Below are positions 42,202 to 50,456 of a stretch of DNA of 64,000 nucleotides, piece after piece (positions within the stretch are counted from its first letter, which is position 1; every line of letters starts with the position of its first letter). A program made the translations under genes and the position numbers. The notes under the pieces are model-generated. The model was not told the DNA's origin. It did no database searches and saw only the letters and a list, made by a program, of their open reading frames with translations. Location: assembly GCA_963815125.1 (NCBI GenBank), contig CAWFFM010000003.1:496001-560000 (forward strand), written 5' to 3'. The stretch is from Actinocatenispora sp963815125 (lineage in GTDB: Bacteria > Actinomycetota > Actinomycetes > Mycobacteriales > Micromonosporaceae).

Positions 42202-43593
42202 TCAGCCACCCCAGCCCGGGTTACGGCGGTCGGTGACCTGCGGCCACGGCAATCGGGACGGCTTGTACAGATACGCCACGCCACCCGAGCCGCTGCCGGT
42301 GCTGCCGCTGGTCAGATGCCGCTTCGTCCGCAGCCAGATCGTCTCGAACTGGTGCCGCTCGTACACGTGCCGCACCGCCGCGTCGTCCTTGGACGCGGGG
42401 TCGTTGACGACCACGTCACCTTCGGCGGTGAACCCGACGATGACCAGCAGGTGCCCGGAGGTGTTGTAGCCGGCGCCGTCGAGTTCGGAGGCGTAGAACG
42501 ACACCGAGCAGACCACCGGGATACCGTGGCTGACCAGGCGTTCCGCCTCGTTGAGCGAACGGATCTGGGTGACGATCGCATCCAGGCCACCGTACGAGGC
42601 GGCGTACGCGGCGTTGAACGGCCAGTTGCCGCAGCCCTCGTACTGGTAGTCGTAGGTGTAGCGGGCCGCGTAGTCGACCTGCGGGTCGGCGTAGCTCGGG
42701 TCCACCCAGGCCAGCTGGCGCGCGGTCGGATGCTTGTGCCAGTACTCCAGCACCATCGTGCTGGATGTGGCGCTGCACCAGGCCTCGCCGCCGTTGTCGT
42801 ACTCCGGGTACTGGCCGGCGTGGATGTCCTGCGAGTAGGCCGGCACCGGCAGCTCGACCGCGCCGGACAGGCCGAACGTACTGGCCTCGACGTCGAAGCG
42901 GGCCGGGATGCTGGAGGCGAACGCACCGACCCGGTAGACCAGCGGGGTCAGCCGGCTGCCGGCGGGGCGGTACAGGGTGACCCGTAGCTGGTACGAGTCG
43001 AGCCGGATGCCGTTCGCCGCGTCGCTGGAGTCGACCTGGAAGGTGTCGGTGTACACACCCGAGTAGTCGTCGCCCTGGTCGTCGACGGAGGTACGGCGGA
43101 TGTCGGCGTCGCTGTCACCGGACGCCCAGCGGCCCATCACGTACCACGGCGTGGTCTTGCCGTCGTTGTAGCTGCCCTGCATCTCGATCTGTACCCAGGT
43201 GCCGGCGGGGGTGTCGGCGTTCCAGGAGGAGACCAGTTCGGTGGCGCCGAAGGGCAGCCGGTAGGCCGGCGAGGTCCAGGTGGCGTAGTCGAAGTCCGCG
43301 GTCCGGCCGGTGTGCGGGTCGGTGTAGCTGGTTGTGCCGGCCGGGCGGCCGATCACGATGCCGGGTCGGCGACCCGGCCAGACCACGGCGCCGTCGCGGG
43401 TGCCGGAGATCCAGTCGATGGCGCGGGTGTAGGAGTGGTAGTTGACCGGTGCGTCGTCGGCGCCGGCCGATGGACGGGCCGGCGCGGCGAACGCGCTGCC
43501 CGGTACGACGAGGGCGCCGGTCAGGGCGGCCGCGCCGCCGAGCACGCTCCGGCGGGTGAGCGCACTGCTGCGCTGGGTCGTGTTATCTGGCAT
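42202..43593 (-). CDS. Tat-exported C39-like cysteine peptidase family protein
   Basis: 463 residues. A twin-arginine signal (LTRRSVLGGAAALTGALVV) targets it to the Tat pathway. A beta-rich N-terminal region of about 230 residues (EMQGSYNDGKTTPWYVMGRWASGD) precedes a C39-like domain. Putative catalytic Cys is in GGEAWCSATSSTMVLEYW, His in NTSGHLLVIVGFT and Asp in VVVNDPASKDD. The secreted C39-like family is common in actinomycetes and may cut bacterial cell-wall or surface peptides; no substrate is known. ATG at 43593 follows GGGAG. It diverges from a CAP-domain gene. Confidence 0.88.
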   Translation of the reverse strand: MPDNTTQRSSALTRRSVLGGAAALTGALVVPGSAFAAPARPSAGADDAPVNYHSYTRAIDWISGTRDGAVVWPGRRPGIVIGRPAGTTSYTDPHTGRTADFDYATWTSPAYRLPFGATELVSSWNADTPAGTWVQIEMQGSYNDGKTTPWYVMGRWASGDSDADIRRTSVDDQGDDYSGVYTDTFQVDSSDAANGIRLDSYQLRVTLYRPAGSRLTPLVYRVGAFASSIPARFDVEASTFGLSGAVELPVPAYSQDIHAGQYPEYDNGGEAWCSATSSTMVLEYWHKHPTARQLAWVDPSYADPQVDYAARYTYDYQYEGCGNWPFNAAYAASYGGLDAIVTQIRSLNEAERLVSHGIPVVCSVSFYASELDGAGYNTSGHLLVIVGFTAEGDVVVNDPASKDDAAVRHVYERHQFETIWLRTKRHLTSGSTGSGSGGVAYLYKPSRLPWPQVTDRRNPGWGG

Positions 43594-43751
43594 AGGTGCT
43601 CCCGGGACAGGAAGATGCACGTCGAAGGCAACTATTCCGCTAGTCGAGAACTTTCGCTAGACCTACGGTCGGCCGGCGAATTTCTCGTTCCCCGGCGGTG
43701 CGCCGGAGGCCGGCAATTGACGTGGCGTGCAGCACTTCGGGGCTGTGTAAC

Positions 43752-44675
43752 ATGCATCGACATCGATACGGTGGCCCGGTGCAGCGGCGACGTAAGCGAC
43801 AGAAAACCGGGGACAGCGCGACACGTCCGATTCGCCGGAACCTTGCCGATCTGGGATGGGTCAGGCCCGCCCCGCCCGATGTGGACCTGTCCGATCAGCT
43901 CGGCATGGACGGCCCCGGGCCCACGCCGGCCGTCCCCCGTCGGCGCCGACGCGGCCTCGTCGGGATCCTCGCGGTCCTGATCCTGGTCATCAGCGCGTCG
44001 GCCGGTGGCGTGCTGGGTCTGCGCTGGTACCGGCAGCAGACGCCGCACCATGCGGTGGTCGGTACGGCACTCGACGGCGGTGACCGCCGTGGCGCCGGCG
44101 ACCGGGCGAGCCGCTCCCGGGCCAGGGCGACCGGTTCCGCCAGCGCCTCCGGTGCGCCGATCGGTACGGTCAGCGCCTCGCCGAGCCGGTCCGCCACGCA
44201 CCGTGCAGCATCACCCGGCGCGTCGCGTACCTCCGCCGGCGGCTACGGGCAGCCGACCCGTTCGGCGTCCCCGACGTCCGGTGGCTCCACCGCTGACCGG
44301 TACGAGCAGAGCGTCGCCGACCTGGTCGACGCCGAACGCGCCAAGGCCGGCTGCGGCCCGCTCCGGTACGACACCCGCCTGGCCGACGCGGCCCGCAAGC
44401 ACAGCGCCGACATGGCGAACCGCGGCTACTTCGACCACAACACGCCGGAGGGTGTGACGCCCTGGGACCGGGTGAAGGCCGAGGGCTACCAGCAGCCGAG
44501 CGCGGAGAACATCGCCGCCGGTCAACGCACCCCGCAGGAGGTCGTCACGGCCTGGATGAACTCGTCCGGGCACCGGGCGAACATCCTCAACTGCTCCTCG
44601 CACGCCGTCGGCGTCGGCTTCTTCCAGGGTGGAAGCTACGGCTACTACTGGACCCAGGATTTCGGCTACAGCTGA
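43752..44675 (+). CDS. CAP (SCP/PR1) domain membrane-anchored protein
   Basis: About 307 residues from ATG 43752 (GTG 43779 is an alternative). A cytoplasmic basic region precedes one membrane helix (GLVGILAVLILVISASAGGVLGL). A Ser/Thr/Ala-rich extracellular linker leads to a C-terminal CAP domain (about 190-307): VADLVDAERAKAGCGPLRYD, LADAARKHSADMANRGYFDHNTPEG, YQQPSAENIAAGQRTPQEVVTAWMNSSGHRANILN, YGYYWTQDFGY. The conserved CAP His and Glu residues are present. Bacterial CAP proteins bind small molecules or act on the wall; the role is open. Confidence 0.9.
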   Translation: MHRHRYGGPVQRRRKRQKTGDSATRPIRRNLADLGWVRPAPPDVDLSDQLGMDGPGPTPAVPRRRRRGLVGILAVLILVISASAGGVLGLRWYRQQTPHHAVVGTALDGGDRRGAGDRASRSRARATGSASASGAPIGTVSASPSRSATHRAASPGASRTSAGGYGQPTRSASPTSGGSTADRYEQSVADLVDAERAKAGCGPLRYDTRLADAARKHSADMANRGYFDHNTPEGVTPWDRVKAEGYQQPSAENIAAGQRTPQEVVTAWMNSSGHRANILNCSSHAVGVGFFQGGSYGYYWTQDFGYS

Positions 44676-44693
44676 CGGCCGCGACCCGGTGGC

Positions 44694-44924
44694 TCACCAC
44701 TCCTCGGCCTCGACGACGAGGCCGGCGAGTCGGACGAAATGGATCCGGGGGTAGAGCGACGGGTCGTCCTGCGGATAACCGCGCAGGTAGATGTGCCCGA
44801 CGACCATCGCCTCGGCCACGCCCAGCACCCGTAGCCAGTGCGGTTCGACGCCGTGTACGCCGACCTCGGGGGACAGCCAGACCAGGTCCCCGATGGCCGG
44901 TGGCAGCGCGTCCGCAGCGTCCAT
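44694..44924 (-). CDS. Small hypothetical protein
   Basis: 76 residues. No signal or membrane helix. A SH3-like or beta-rich fold is suggested by the alternating hydrophobics (IGDLVWLSPEVGVHGVEPHWLRVLGVAEAMVVGHIYLRGYP). It has a first-class ribosome-binding site AGGAGA before ATG 44924, so it is probably real. No family is recognised. Confidence 0.7.
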   Translation of the reverse strand: MDAADALPPAIGDLVWLSPEVGVHGVEPHWLRVLGVAEAMVVGHIYLRGYPQDDPSLYPRIHFVRLAGLVVEAEEW

Positions 44925-45036
44925 GAACTCTCCTCGGGCCCCGGCGACCGGCCTTTCCGGATCATGGAACCCGATAACTAACTCGCTGACCCCGATTGAA
45001 CGTTACGGGCGAATTACCCCTTAGCTGAGAAATTCC

Positions 45037-46848
45037 TCAGCGGCCGGTGGCGTAGCCCTGCATGCCCCGCGGGTTGGCGGCGGCGCGCAGGAAACCGGGA
45101 CCGGGGAAGTCGGCGTCGCGGGCGACGGCGGACAGCCGGCCCAACGTCCACGGGCCGACCAACTGGACCCGGTGACCACGGCGACGCAGCTCGACCGGTA
45201 CCGACGCATCGATCCGGTCCTCGACCAGCAGTACGCCGGGCCGTGCGGTACGCGGGTAGAACGAGCTGGGGAAGTGCACCGAGTGGAAGTTCGGCGCATC
45301 CACCGCCTCCTGCAAATTGAGTCCCTTGTGGACGATGGAGAGCAGGAAATGCAGGCTCCACTGGTCCTGCTGATCGCCGCCGGGCGTACCGAAGGCCAGG
45401 TAGGGGCGCCCGTCGCGGAGCGCGAAGGACGGCGACAGCGTGGTACGGGGTCTGCTGCCCGGCCGTAGCGTCGCGGCCAGCCCGTCGGTCAACCAGCACA
45501 TCTGGGCCCGGGTACCGAGACCGAAACCGAGCGCCGGAATCGTCGGGGAACTCTGCAACCAGCCGCCACTGGGCGTCGCCGACACCATGTTGCCGTACGA
45601 GTCCGCCACGTCCAGGTGACAGGTGTCGCCGTCGACCCGACCGTGGCGCGTCACGCTCTGTGCTCCAGCATCGGCCGGGTAGCGGACCGTCGGCTCGCCG
45701 GCCCCGGCTCCGGAGCCGCCCGCCGATGCCGGCCCGGCCAGTACCGGTGTCCGGCCGTCCGGGCTGCCCGGCCGCAGCTCCAGGCTGGCGTCCTGGCTGA
45801 TCAGGGCACGTCGGGCGGTGTTGTACGCCGGGCTCAGCAGCGTCTCCAGTCCGACGTCGGTGAACCGGGGGTCGCCGTACCAGGCTTCCCGGTCGGCGAA
45901 CGCGAGCTTCGCCGACTCGGTCACGATGTGTACGAACTCGGCCGGGTCCGCGCCGGTCAGGTCGAACCCGGCCAGCAGTGCGAGCTGCTGCAGCAGTACC
46001 GGGCCCTGACCCCAGGGTCCGGTCTTGCAGACAGTGAGTCCGCGGTAGTCGAACGTGACCGGTTCTTCGACGGTGGCCCGCCAGGACGCCAGGTCGTCAC
46101 CGGCGAGCAGGCCGGAATGCTCGGCTCCGGAGGTGTCCCGCCAGGGCCGGTCGGCGCAGAACGCGGCGATGTGCTCGGCCACGAAACCCTCGTACCAGCA
46201 CCACCGGGCCGCTTCGATCTCCCGTTCCCGGCCCGGCCCGTGCGCCTCCGCCTCGGCGACGACCCGCCGGTACGTGGCCGCCAGCGTCGGGTTGGTCAGC
46301 CGGCTGCCCGGTGCCGGTACGGTCCCGCCGGGCAGCCAGGCCGCCGCCGAGGTGGGCCAGTCGGCGGCGAACATGTCGGCCACCGTGCCGATCGTGTCGC
46401 AGATGCCGGGCAGCGCCGGGTAGCCGTGCTCGGCGTAGCCGAGGGCCGGTGCCAGTACGTCGCGCAGCCGCCAGCTGCCCCAGCGTTCCAGCATCAGCAG
46501 CCAGCCGCCGAACGCGCCGGGCACGGTGGCCGGCAGCAGGCCGGTACCGGGAACCAGGTCGAGGCCGAGTGATCCGAACGTGTCCAGGGTCGCCGCGGCC
46601 GGGGTGACGCCCTGCCCGCACACCGTGGACACCCGCTGGTCGGCCTCGCTCCACACCAGCGCCGGTACCTCGCCGCCGGGGCCGTTGAGGTGCGGTTCGA
46701 CCACCTGGAGGACGAAACCGGCGGTGACCGCCGCGTCGAAGGCGTTGCCGCCGCGTTCCAGTACGGCCATCCCGGCGGCCGAGGCCAGCCAGTGGGTACT
46801 GGCGACCATGCCGTGATCGCCGCTCAGCTCCGGCCGGGTGGTGAACAT
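45037..46848 (-). CDS. Gamma-glutamyltransferase family protein
   Basis: 603 residues. GGT-family Ntn hydrolases hydrolyse or transfer gamma-glutamyl groups. The N-terminal motif MVASTHWLASAAGMAVLERGGNAFDAAVTAGFVLQVVEPHLNGPGGEV is diagnostic. The autoprocessing region is GDTCHLDVADSYGNMVSATPSGG; the nucleophile Thr (in DTCH) replaces the usual TTH. The C-terminal part AFGTPGGDQQDQWSLHFLLSIVHKGLNLQEAVDAPNFHS fits. No signal peptide is seen, so it may act in the cytoplasm; the related acylase branch is an alternative. ATG at 46848 follows AGAGGA. Confidence 0.9.
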   Translation of the reverse strand: MFTTRPELSGDHGMVASTHWLASAAGMAVLERGGNAFDAAVTAGFVLQVVEPHLNGPGGEVPALVWSEADQRVSTVCGQGVTPAAATLDTFGSLGLDLVPGTGLLPATVPGAFGGWLLMLERWGSWRLRDVLAPALGYAEHGYPALPGICDTIGTVADMFAADWPTSAAAWLPGGTVPAPGSRLTNPTLAATYRRVVAEAEAHGPGREREIEAARWCWYEGFVAEHIAAFCADRPWRDTSGAEHSGLLAGDDLASWRATVEEPVTFDYRGLTVCKTGPWGQGPVLLQQLALLAGFDLTGADPAEFVHIVTESAKLAFADREAWYGDPRFTDVGLETLLSPAYNTARRALISQDASLELRPGSPDGRTPVLAGPASAGGSGAGAGEPTVRYPADAGAQSVTRHGRVDGDTCHLDVADSYGNMVSATPSGGWLQSSPTIPALGFGLGTRAQMCWLTDGLAATLRPGSRPRTTLSPSFALRDGRPYLAFGTPGGDQQDQWSLHFLLSIVHKGLNLQEAVDAPNFHSVHFPSSFYPRTARPGVLLVEDRIDASVPVELRRRGHRVQLVGPWTLGRLSAVARDADFPGPGFLRAAANPRGMQGYATGR

Positions 46849-46984
46849 GAGCGTTCCTCTCCGGTGCGCCGGTACCGCTGGGTGCGGGTACCTGCCGCCA
46901 CGGTAGCCATCGACGGTGGTCGCGGTTCCCGGCCGTCCGCATGGTGGGCCAGCTCGCGTTCGCCCGGTCCCTGCCCTGGCCCGG

Positions 46985-47110
46985 CATGCAGTACGGTCAG
47001 TGCGGACCGTGTCGAAGCGAAGCCGGTGGGAATCCGGCGCTGTCCCGCAACTGCGATGCCGCCCTCCGGGTGCGGACGAGCCAGGTCGCCTACGACGTGT
47101 GTCGCGAATT
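46985..47110 (+). ncRNA. Cobalamin riboswitch
   Basis: The leader contains the conserved core GAAGCCGGTGGGAATCCGG (starts at 47019), then CGCTGTCCCGCAACTG, and the 3-prime B12 box-like GAGCCAGGTCGCCT (47088-47101). These are the hallmark elements of adenosylcobalamin riboswitches, and the order and spacing match. It lies directly before the btuFCD operon, so B12 should shut the operon off. Confidence 0.92.
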
Positions 47111-47145
47111 GCGCTTGCGAGGAACGGGCGCCCCGCACGACAGCT

Positions 47146-47179
47146 TCCTGTCGGCGACAGCCGTTCCCCACCGACAGGA
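47146..47179 (+). promoter_or_regulatory. Riboswitch expression platform (mutually exclusive hairpins)
   Basis: TCCTGTCGG (47146-47154) can pair with CCGACAGGA (47171-47179), sequestering the AGGAGGA ribosome-binding site of btuF. Alternatively its CTGTC (47148-47152) can pair with GACAG (47156-47160) in a local hairpin that frees the site. This predicts translational control by cobalamin. Confidence 0.65.
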
Positions 47180-47188
47180 GGATGCTCC

Positions 47189-48151
47189 GTGCACAGACCC
47201 CACCGAACGTTCCGGCATGTGCTGCCGGCGGCCGCCGTACTCACCGCCGCACTGCTGGCCACCGCGGGCTGCGGCTCCGGTTCCGGTACCGGCTCCGACC
47301 ACAGTTCGACCGCCGCGTCCGGCGGCGCGTTCCCGGTGACCGTGCAGGCCCGCGGCGGGTCGGTCACCCTGGACAAGCGGCCCACCTCGATCATCTCGCT
47401 GTCCCCGACCACCACCGAGATGCTCTACGCGATCGGGGCCGGTAAGCAGGTCAAGGCGGTCGACGACCAGTCGACCTACCCGGCCTCCGCGCCGCGTACG
47501 AAACTGTCCGGGTTCAAGCCGAACGTGGAGGCGATCGCCGGCTACCGGCCCGACCTGGTGATCGTGTCGTACGACACGGCGGACGTGGTCAACGGGCTGA
47601 AGAAGCTCAAGATCCCGGTGTACATGGCCGACGCGGCGCAGAAGCTGACCGACAGCTACCGGGAGATCGACGATCTCGGCAAGCTGACCGGGCACCGGGA
47701 CGGTGCGGCGAAGACCGTGTCGACGATGCGGGACGGTATCGCCAGGGCGGAGCAGGGCCTGCCGAAACGGAAGAGGCCGCTCAGCTACTACTACGAGCTC
47801 GACCCGCAGCTGCACAGCCTCACGTCGAAGACGTTCGTCGGTGCGTTGCTGGCGCCGATGGGCCTGACGAACGTGGCGGACAAGGCGGACTCCGACGGCA
47901 GCGGCTACCCGGCGCTGTCCAAGGAGTACCTGCTCAAGGCGAACCCTGACCTGGTGCTGCTGGCCGACACGAAGTGCTGCGGGCAGTCCACCGCGACCGC
48001 GGTGAAACGGCCGGGCTGGAACACCATGACGGCGGTCAGCTCGAAGCGGGTGTACACGCTCGATGACGACGTCGCGTCCCGTTGGGGCCCGCGGATCGTC
48101 CAGCTGGTGCAGGCCGTCGCGAAGGCGGTCAAGTCCACCCCGGTGAGCTGA
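47189..48151 (+). CDS. btuF: Cobalamin ABC transporter substrate-binding lipoprotein
   Basis: 320 residues. Signal peptide ending LATAGC (Cys about 27 as lipidation site). The two-lobed helical-backbone binding fold of BtuF/FepB-type proteins is visible: RPTSIISLSPTTTEMLYAIGAGKQVKAVDDQSTYPA and LSGFKPNVEAIAGYRPDLVIVSYD, then a long helix and SKEYLLKANPDLVLLADTKCCG in the second lobe. GTG at 47189 follows CAGGAGGA, which is inside the riboswitch platform. It is the first gene of the btuFCD operon; a cobinamide or related corrinoid specificity is equally possible. Confidence 0.92.
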   Translation: MHRPHRTFRHVLPAAAVLTAALLATAGCGSGSGTGSDHSSTAASGGAFPVTVQARGGSVTLDKRPTSIISLSPTTTEMLYAIGAGKQVKAVDDQSTYPASAPRTKLSGFKPNVEAIAGYRPDLVIVSYDTADVVNGLKKLKIPVYMADAAQKLTDSYREIDDLGKLTGHRDGAAKTVSTMRDGIARAEQGLPKRKRPLSYYYELDPQLHSLTSKTFVGALLAPMGLTNVADKADSDGSGYPALSKEYLLKANPDLVLLADTKCCGQSTATAVKRPGWNTMTAVSSKRVYTLDDDVASRWGPRIVQLVQAVAKAVKSTPVS

Positions 48152-48154
48152 TCC

Positions 48155-49243
48155 GTGTTGTGGCGACGGTCGTCGGGACCGGCGACGACCCCGACGACCG
48201 TCGGCCCGGCGGCCACCCCGACCCGGCTGCGGGTCCGGTGGCTGCTGGCCGGCCTGGTGGCGGTACTGGTGGCGCTGGTGGCGGGTCTCGCCGTGGGTCC
48301 GGTGTCGCTACCCCCGGCCGATGTGGTGACCGACCTGGTGCACCACGCTCTCGGTACACCCACCGGCATCCAGCCGCGTGACGATGCGATCCTCTGGCAG
48401 CTCCGGCTGCCCCGGGTGGTGCTCGGACTGCTCGTCGGGTCGATGCTGGCGCTGGCCGGCGGCTGCTACCAGGGGGTGTTCCGTAACCCACTGGCCGATC
48501 CGTACCTGCTGGGGGTGGCGGCCGGTGCGGGTCTGGGCGCGACGACGGCGATCGTCGCCCGGCCCGGCTCCACGGTCACCGCGCCGCTGCTGGTACCGCT
48601 GGCCGCGTTCGGCGGCGCGCTGGTCGCCGTCGGGTTCACCTACCTGCTGGGCATGGCCGGTTCCCGGTACCAGGCGACGGCCACGCTGCTGCTGGCCGGG
48701 GTGGCGGTCGCGGCGTTCTGCACAGCCATCCAGACCTACCTGCAGCAGCGGAACACCCAGACGATCCAGGAGGTGTACTCCTGGCTGCTCGGCCGGCTCA
48801 CCACCTCGGGCTGGACCGAGGTACTGACCCTGCTGCCGTACGTGGTGGTCACCACGGTGGTGGTGCTCGCCCAGCGGCGGGCGCTGGACGTACTGAGTGT
48901 CGGAGACGAGGAGGCGGCAAGTCTCGGGCTGCACCCGCAGCGGGTACGGATCCTGCTGATCGTGGCCGCCACCCTGGGCACCGCAGCGGCCGTCTCGGTC
49001 AGCGGACTGATCGGCTTCGTCGGCATCATCGTGCCGCATGCGGTACGGCTGCTGGTCGGTGCGAGTTACCGGGTGATCCTGCCGCTGTCGTTGCTGTTCG
49101 GTGGCGCGTTCCTGGCGTTGGCCGATCTGCTCGCCCGGATGGTGCTGTCCCCGGCGGAGATCCCGATCGGCGTGGTGACCGCGTTCTTCGGCGCGCCGTT
49201 CTTCGTCGTGGTGCTGCGTTCCAGCCGACGGATGCCGCTGTGA
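48155..49243 (+). CDS. btuC: Cobalamin ABC transporter permease
   Basis: 362 residues, FecCD/BtuC-type permease with about ten membrane helices. The family core RLPRVVLGLLVGSMLALAGGCYQGVFRNPLADPYLLGVAAGAGLGA is clear. The cytoplasmic coupling region GDEEAASLGLHPQRVRILLIVAATLGTAAAVSVSGLIGFVGIIVPHAVRLLVG is also canonical. It starts at GTG 48155, 3 bp after btuF, and its TGA overlaps the GTG of btuD (GTGA at 49240). It forms the transmembrane channel of the importer. Confidence 0.95.
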   Translation: MLWRRSSGPATTPTTVGPAATPTRLRVRWLLAGLVAVLVALVAGLAVGPVSLPPADVVTDLVHHALGTPTGIQPRDDAILWQLRLPRVVLGLLVGSMLALAGGCYQGVFRNPLADPYLLGVAAGAGLGATTAIVARPGSTVTAPLLVPLAAFGGALVAVGFTYLLGMAGSRYQATATLLLAGVAVAAFCTAIQTYLQQRNTQTIQEVYSWLLGRLTTSGWTEVLTLLPYVVVTTVVVLAQRRALDVLSVGDEEAASLGLHPQRVRILLIVAATLGTAAAVSVSGLIGFVGIIVPHAVRLLVGASYRVILPLSLLFGGAFLALADLLARMVLSPAEIPIGVVTAFFGAPFFVVVLRSSRRMPL

Positions 49244-50043
49244 GCGGGCCGGAGCCGCTGCTGTCCGCGCGTGGCATCGGGGTCCGGATCGGTCCGGCCA
49301 CCCTGCTGTCCGATGTGGACGTCGATGTGGCGGCCGGTGAGTGGCTGACCATCATCGGGCCCAACGGCGCGGGCAAGTCGACCCTGCTGCGGGTCCTGGC
49401 CGGGCTGCTGCCCGCCACCGGAACGGTCCACCTGGACGGTACGCCGGTCGGTCGGTTGCACCGCCGCGCGCGGGCCCGGCTGATGGCGCTGGTGGCGCAG
49501 CATCCGGTGGTGCCGCCCGGTATGCCGGTGCTGGACTACGTACTGCTGGGCCGTACCCCGTACATGCCGCTGCTGGGCCGGGAAGGCGGCAGTGATCTCG
49601 CCGCCGTGCACCGGGTGCTGGACCGGCTGGACCTGACCGGCCTGGCCGGCCGGGAACTGTCCACATTGTCTGGTGGGGAACGGCAGCGGGTCTACCTGGC
49701 GCGTGCGCTGGCGCAGGGTGCCCGGCTGCTGCTGCTCGACGAGCCGACCAGTGCGCTGGACATCGGGCACCAGCAGGAGGTACTGGAGCTGGTGGACGAG
49801 CTGCGGCGGACCGGCGCCGAAGGGAGCTCACTGACGGTGATCGCCACCATGCACGATCTGACCGTGGCGGGGGAGTACGCGGACCGCATCCTGCTGCTGT
49901 CGTCGGGCCGTGTTGCGGCGGTCGGTACGCCCACCGAGGTGCTGACCGAATCCCTACTGTCACGGCATTACCGCGCACGGGTACGAATCCTGGACGGAAC
50001 GCACGGACCGGTGGTGGTGCCCGCACGGGGGTTGATCCGGTGA
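49240..50043 (+). CDS. btuD: Cobalamin ABC transporter ATPase
   Basis: 267 residues. Walker A GPNGAGKST, Q-loop ALVAQHPVVPPGMPVLDYV, signature LSGGERQRVYLARAL, Walker B RLLLLDEPTSALDIGHQQ and the switch His in VIATMHDLTVAGEYADRILLL are all intact. It powers B12 import with BtuC and BtuF. It overlaps btuC by 4 bp. The downstream 414 bp hold only a possible small gene. Confidence 0.96.
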   Translation: MSGPEPLLSARGIGVRIGPATLLSDVDVDVAAGEWLTIIGPNGAGKSTLLRVLAGLLPATGTVHLDGTPVGRLHRRARARLMALVAQHPVVPPGMPVLDYVLLGRTPYMPLLGREGGSDLAAVHRVLDRLDLTGLAGRELSTLSGGERQRVYLARALAQGARLLLLDEPTSALDIGHQQEVLELVDELRRTGAEGSSLTVIATMHDLTVAGEYADRILLLSSGRVAAVGTPTEVLTESLLSRHYRARVRILDGTHGPVVVPARGLIR

Positions 50044-50206
50044 CACGACCGCCCAATACGGACGGTAGGGTATCCGGCATCACGGTGCCCGGCGTCACGA
50101 CGTCGAACCGAAACCCGTTGCTGGCACGAAACGTGGATTCGGTACGTCGGTTGACGGCCCACTATGGGGCTGCACCTACCGGATGAACACATCAGCGAGG
50201 TGAGCG

Positions 50207-50368
50207 ATGTCCGCGAAGCAGACCACTGTCGCGTCCCACAGCAGGGCGACCCGGCTGTCCCCGTCGGTTCCCCGACAGCGTGCCGGGGCGACGTCGCCCG
50301 GCACCGCCAACGTGTTCTGCTCCGCGCGGGCACTGGAGTACACGGCCGGCGGCTTCACCTGGCGCTGA
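50207..50368 (+). CDS. Possible small protein, 53 residues
   Basis: ATG 50207 is preceded by GAGGTGAGC, a good ribosome-binding site, and the frame runs 53 residues to TGA 50368. The peptide is Ser/Thr/Arg-rich with one Cys (NVFCSARALEYTAGGFTWR at the end) and no membrane helix. No family is known. It may be an unrecognised peptide or a chance frame; the flanking 50044-50206 and 50369-50456 show no gene. Confidence 0.4.
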   Translation: MSAKQTTVASHSRATRLSPSVPRQRAGATSPGTANVFCSARALEYTAGGFTWR

Positions 50369-50456
50369 GCCGCCCTGTCGGCCGTCTGACCGGCGCGGTC
50401 ACATTCCAGCTCGCGGCCCCGTCCTTCCTTCAGTAGACCTGAGGAGAGGCGGAACC

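Noticed and set aside
45024..45041. GCTGAG/CTCAGC hairpin at the end of the gamma-glutamyltransferase gene
   Set aside because: Only six base pairs and it overlaps the stop codon; not enough for a terminator call.
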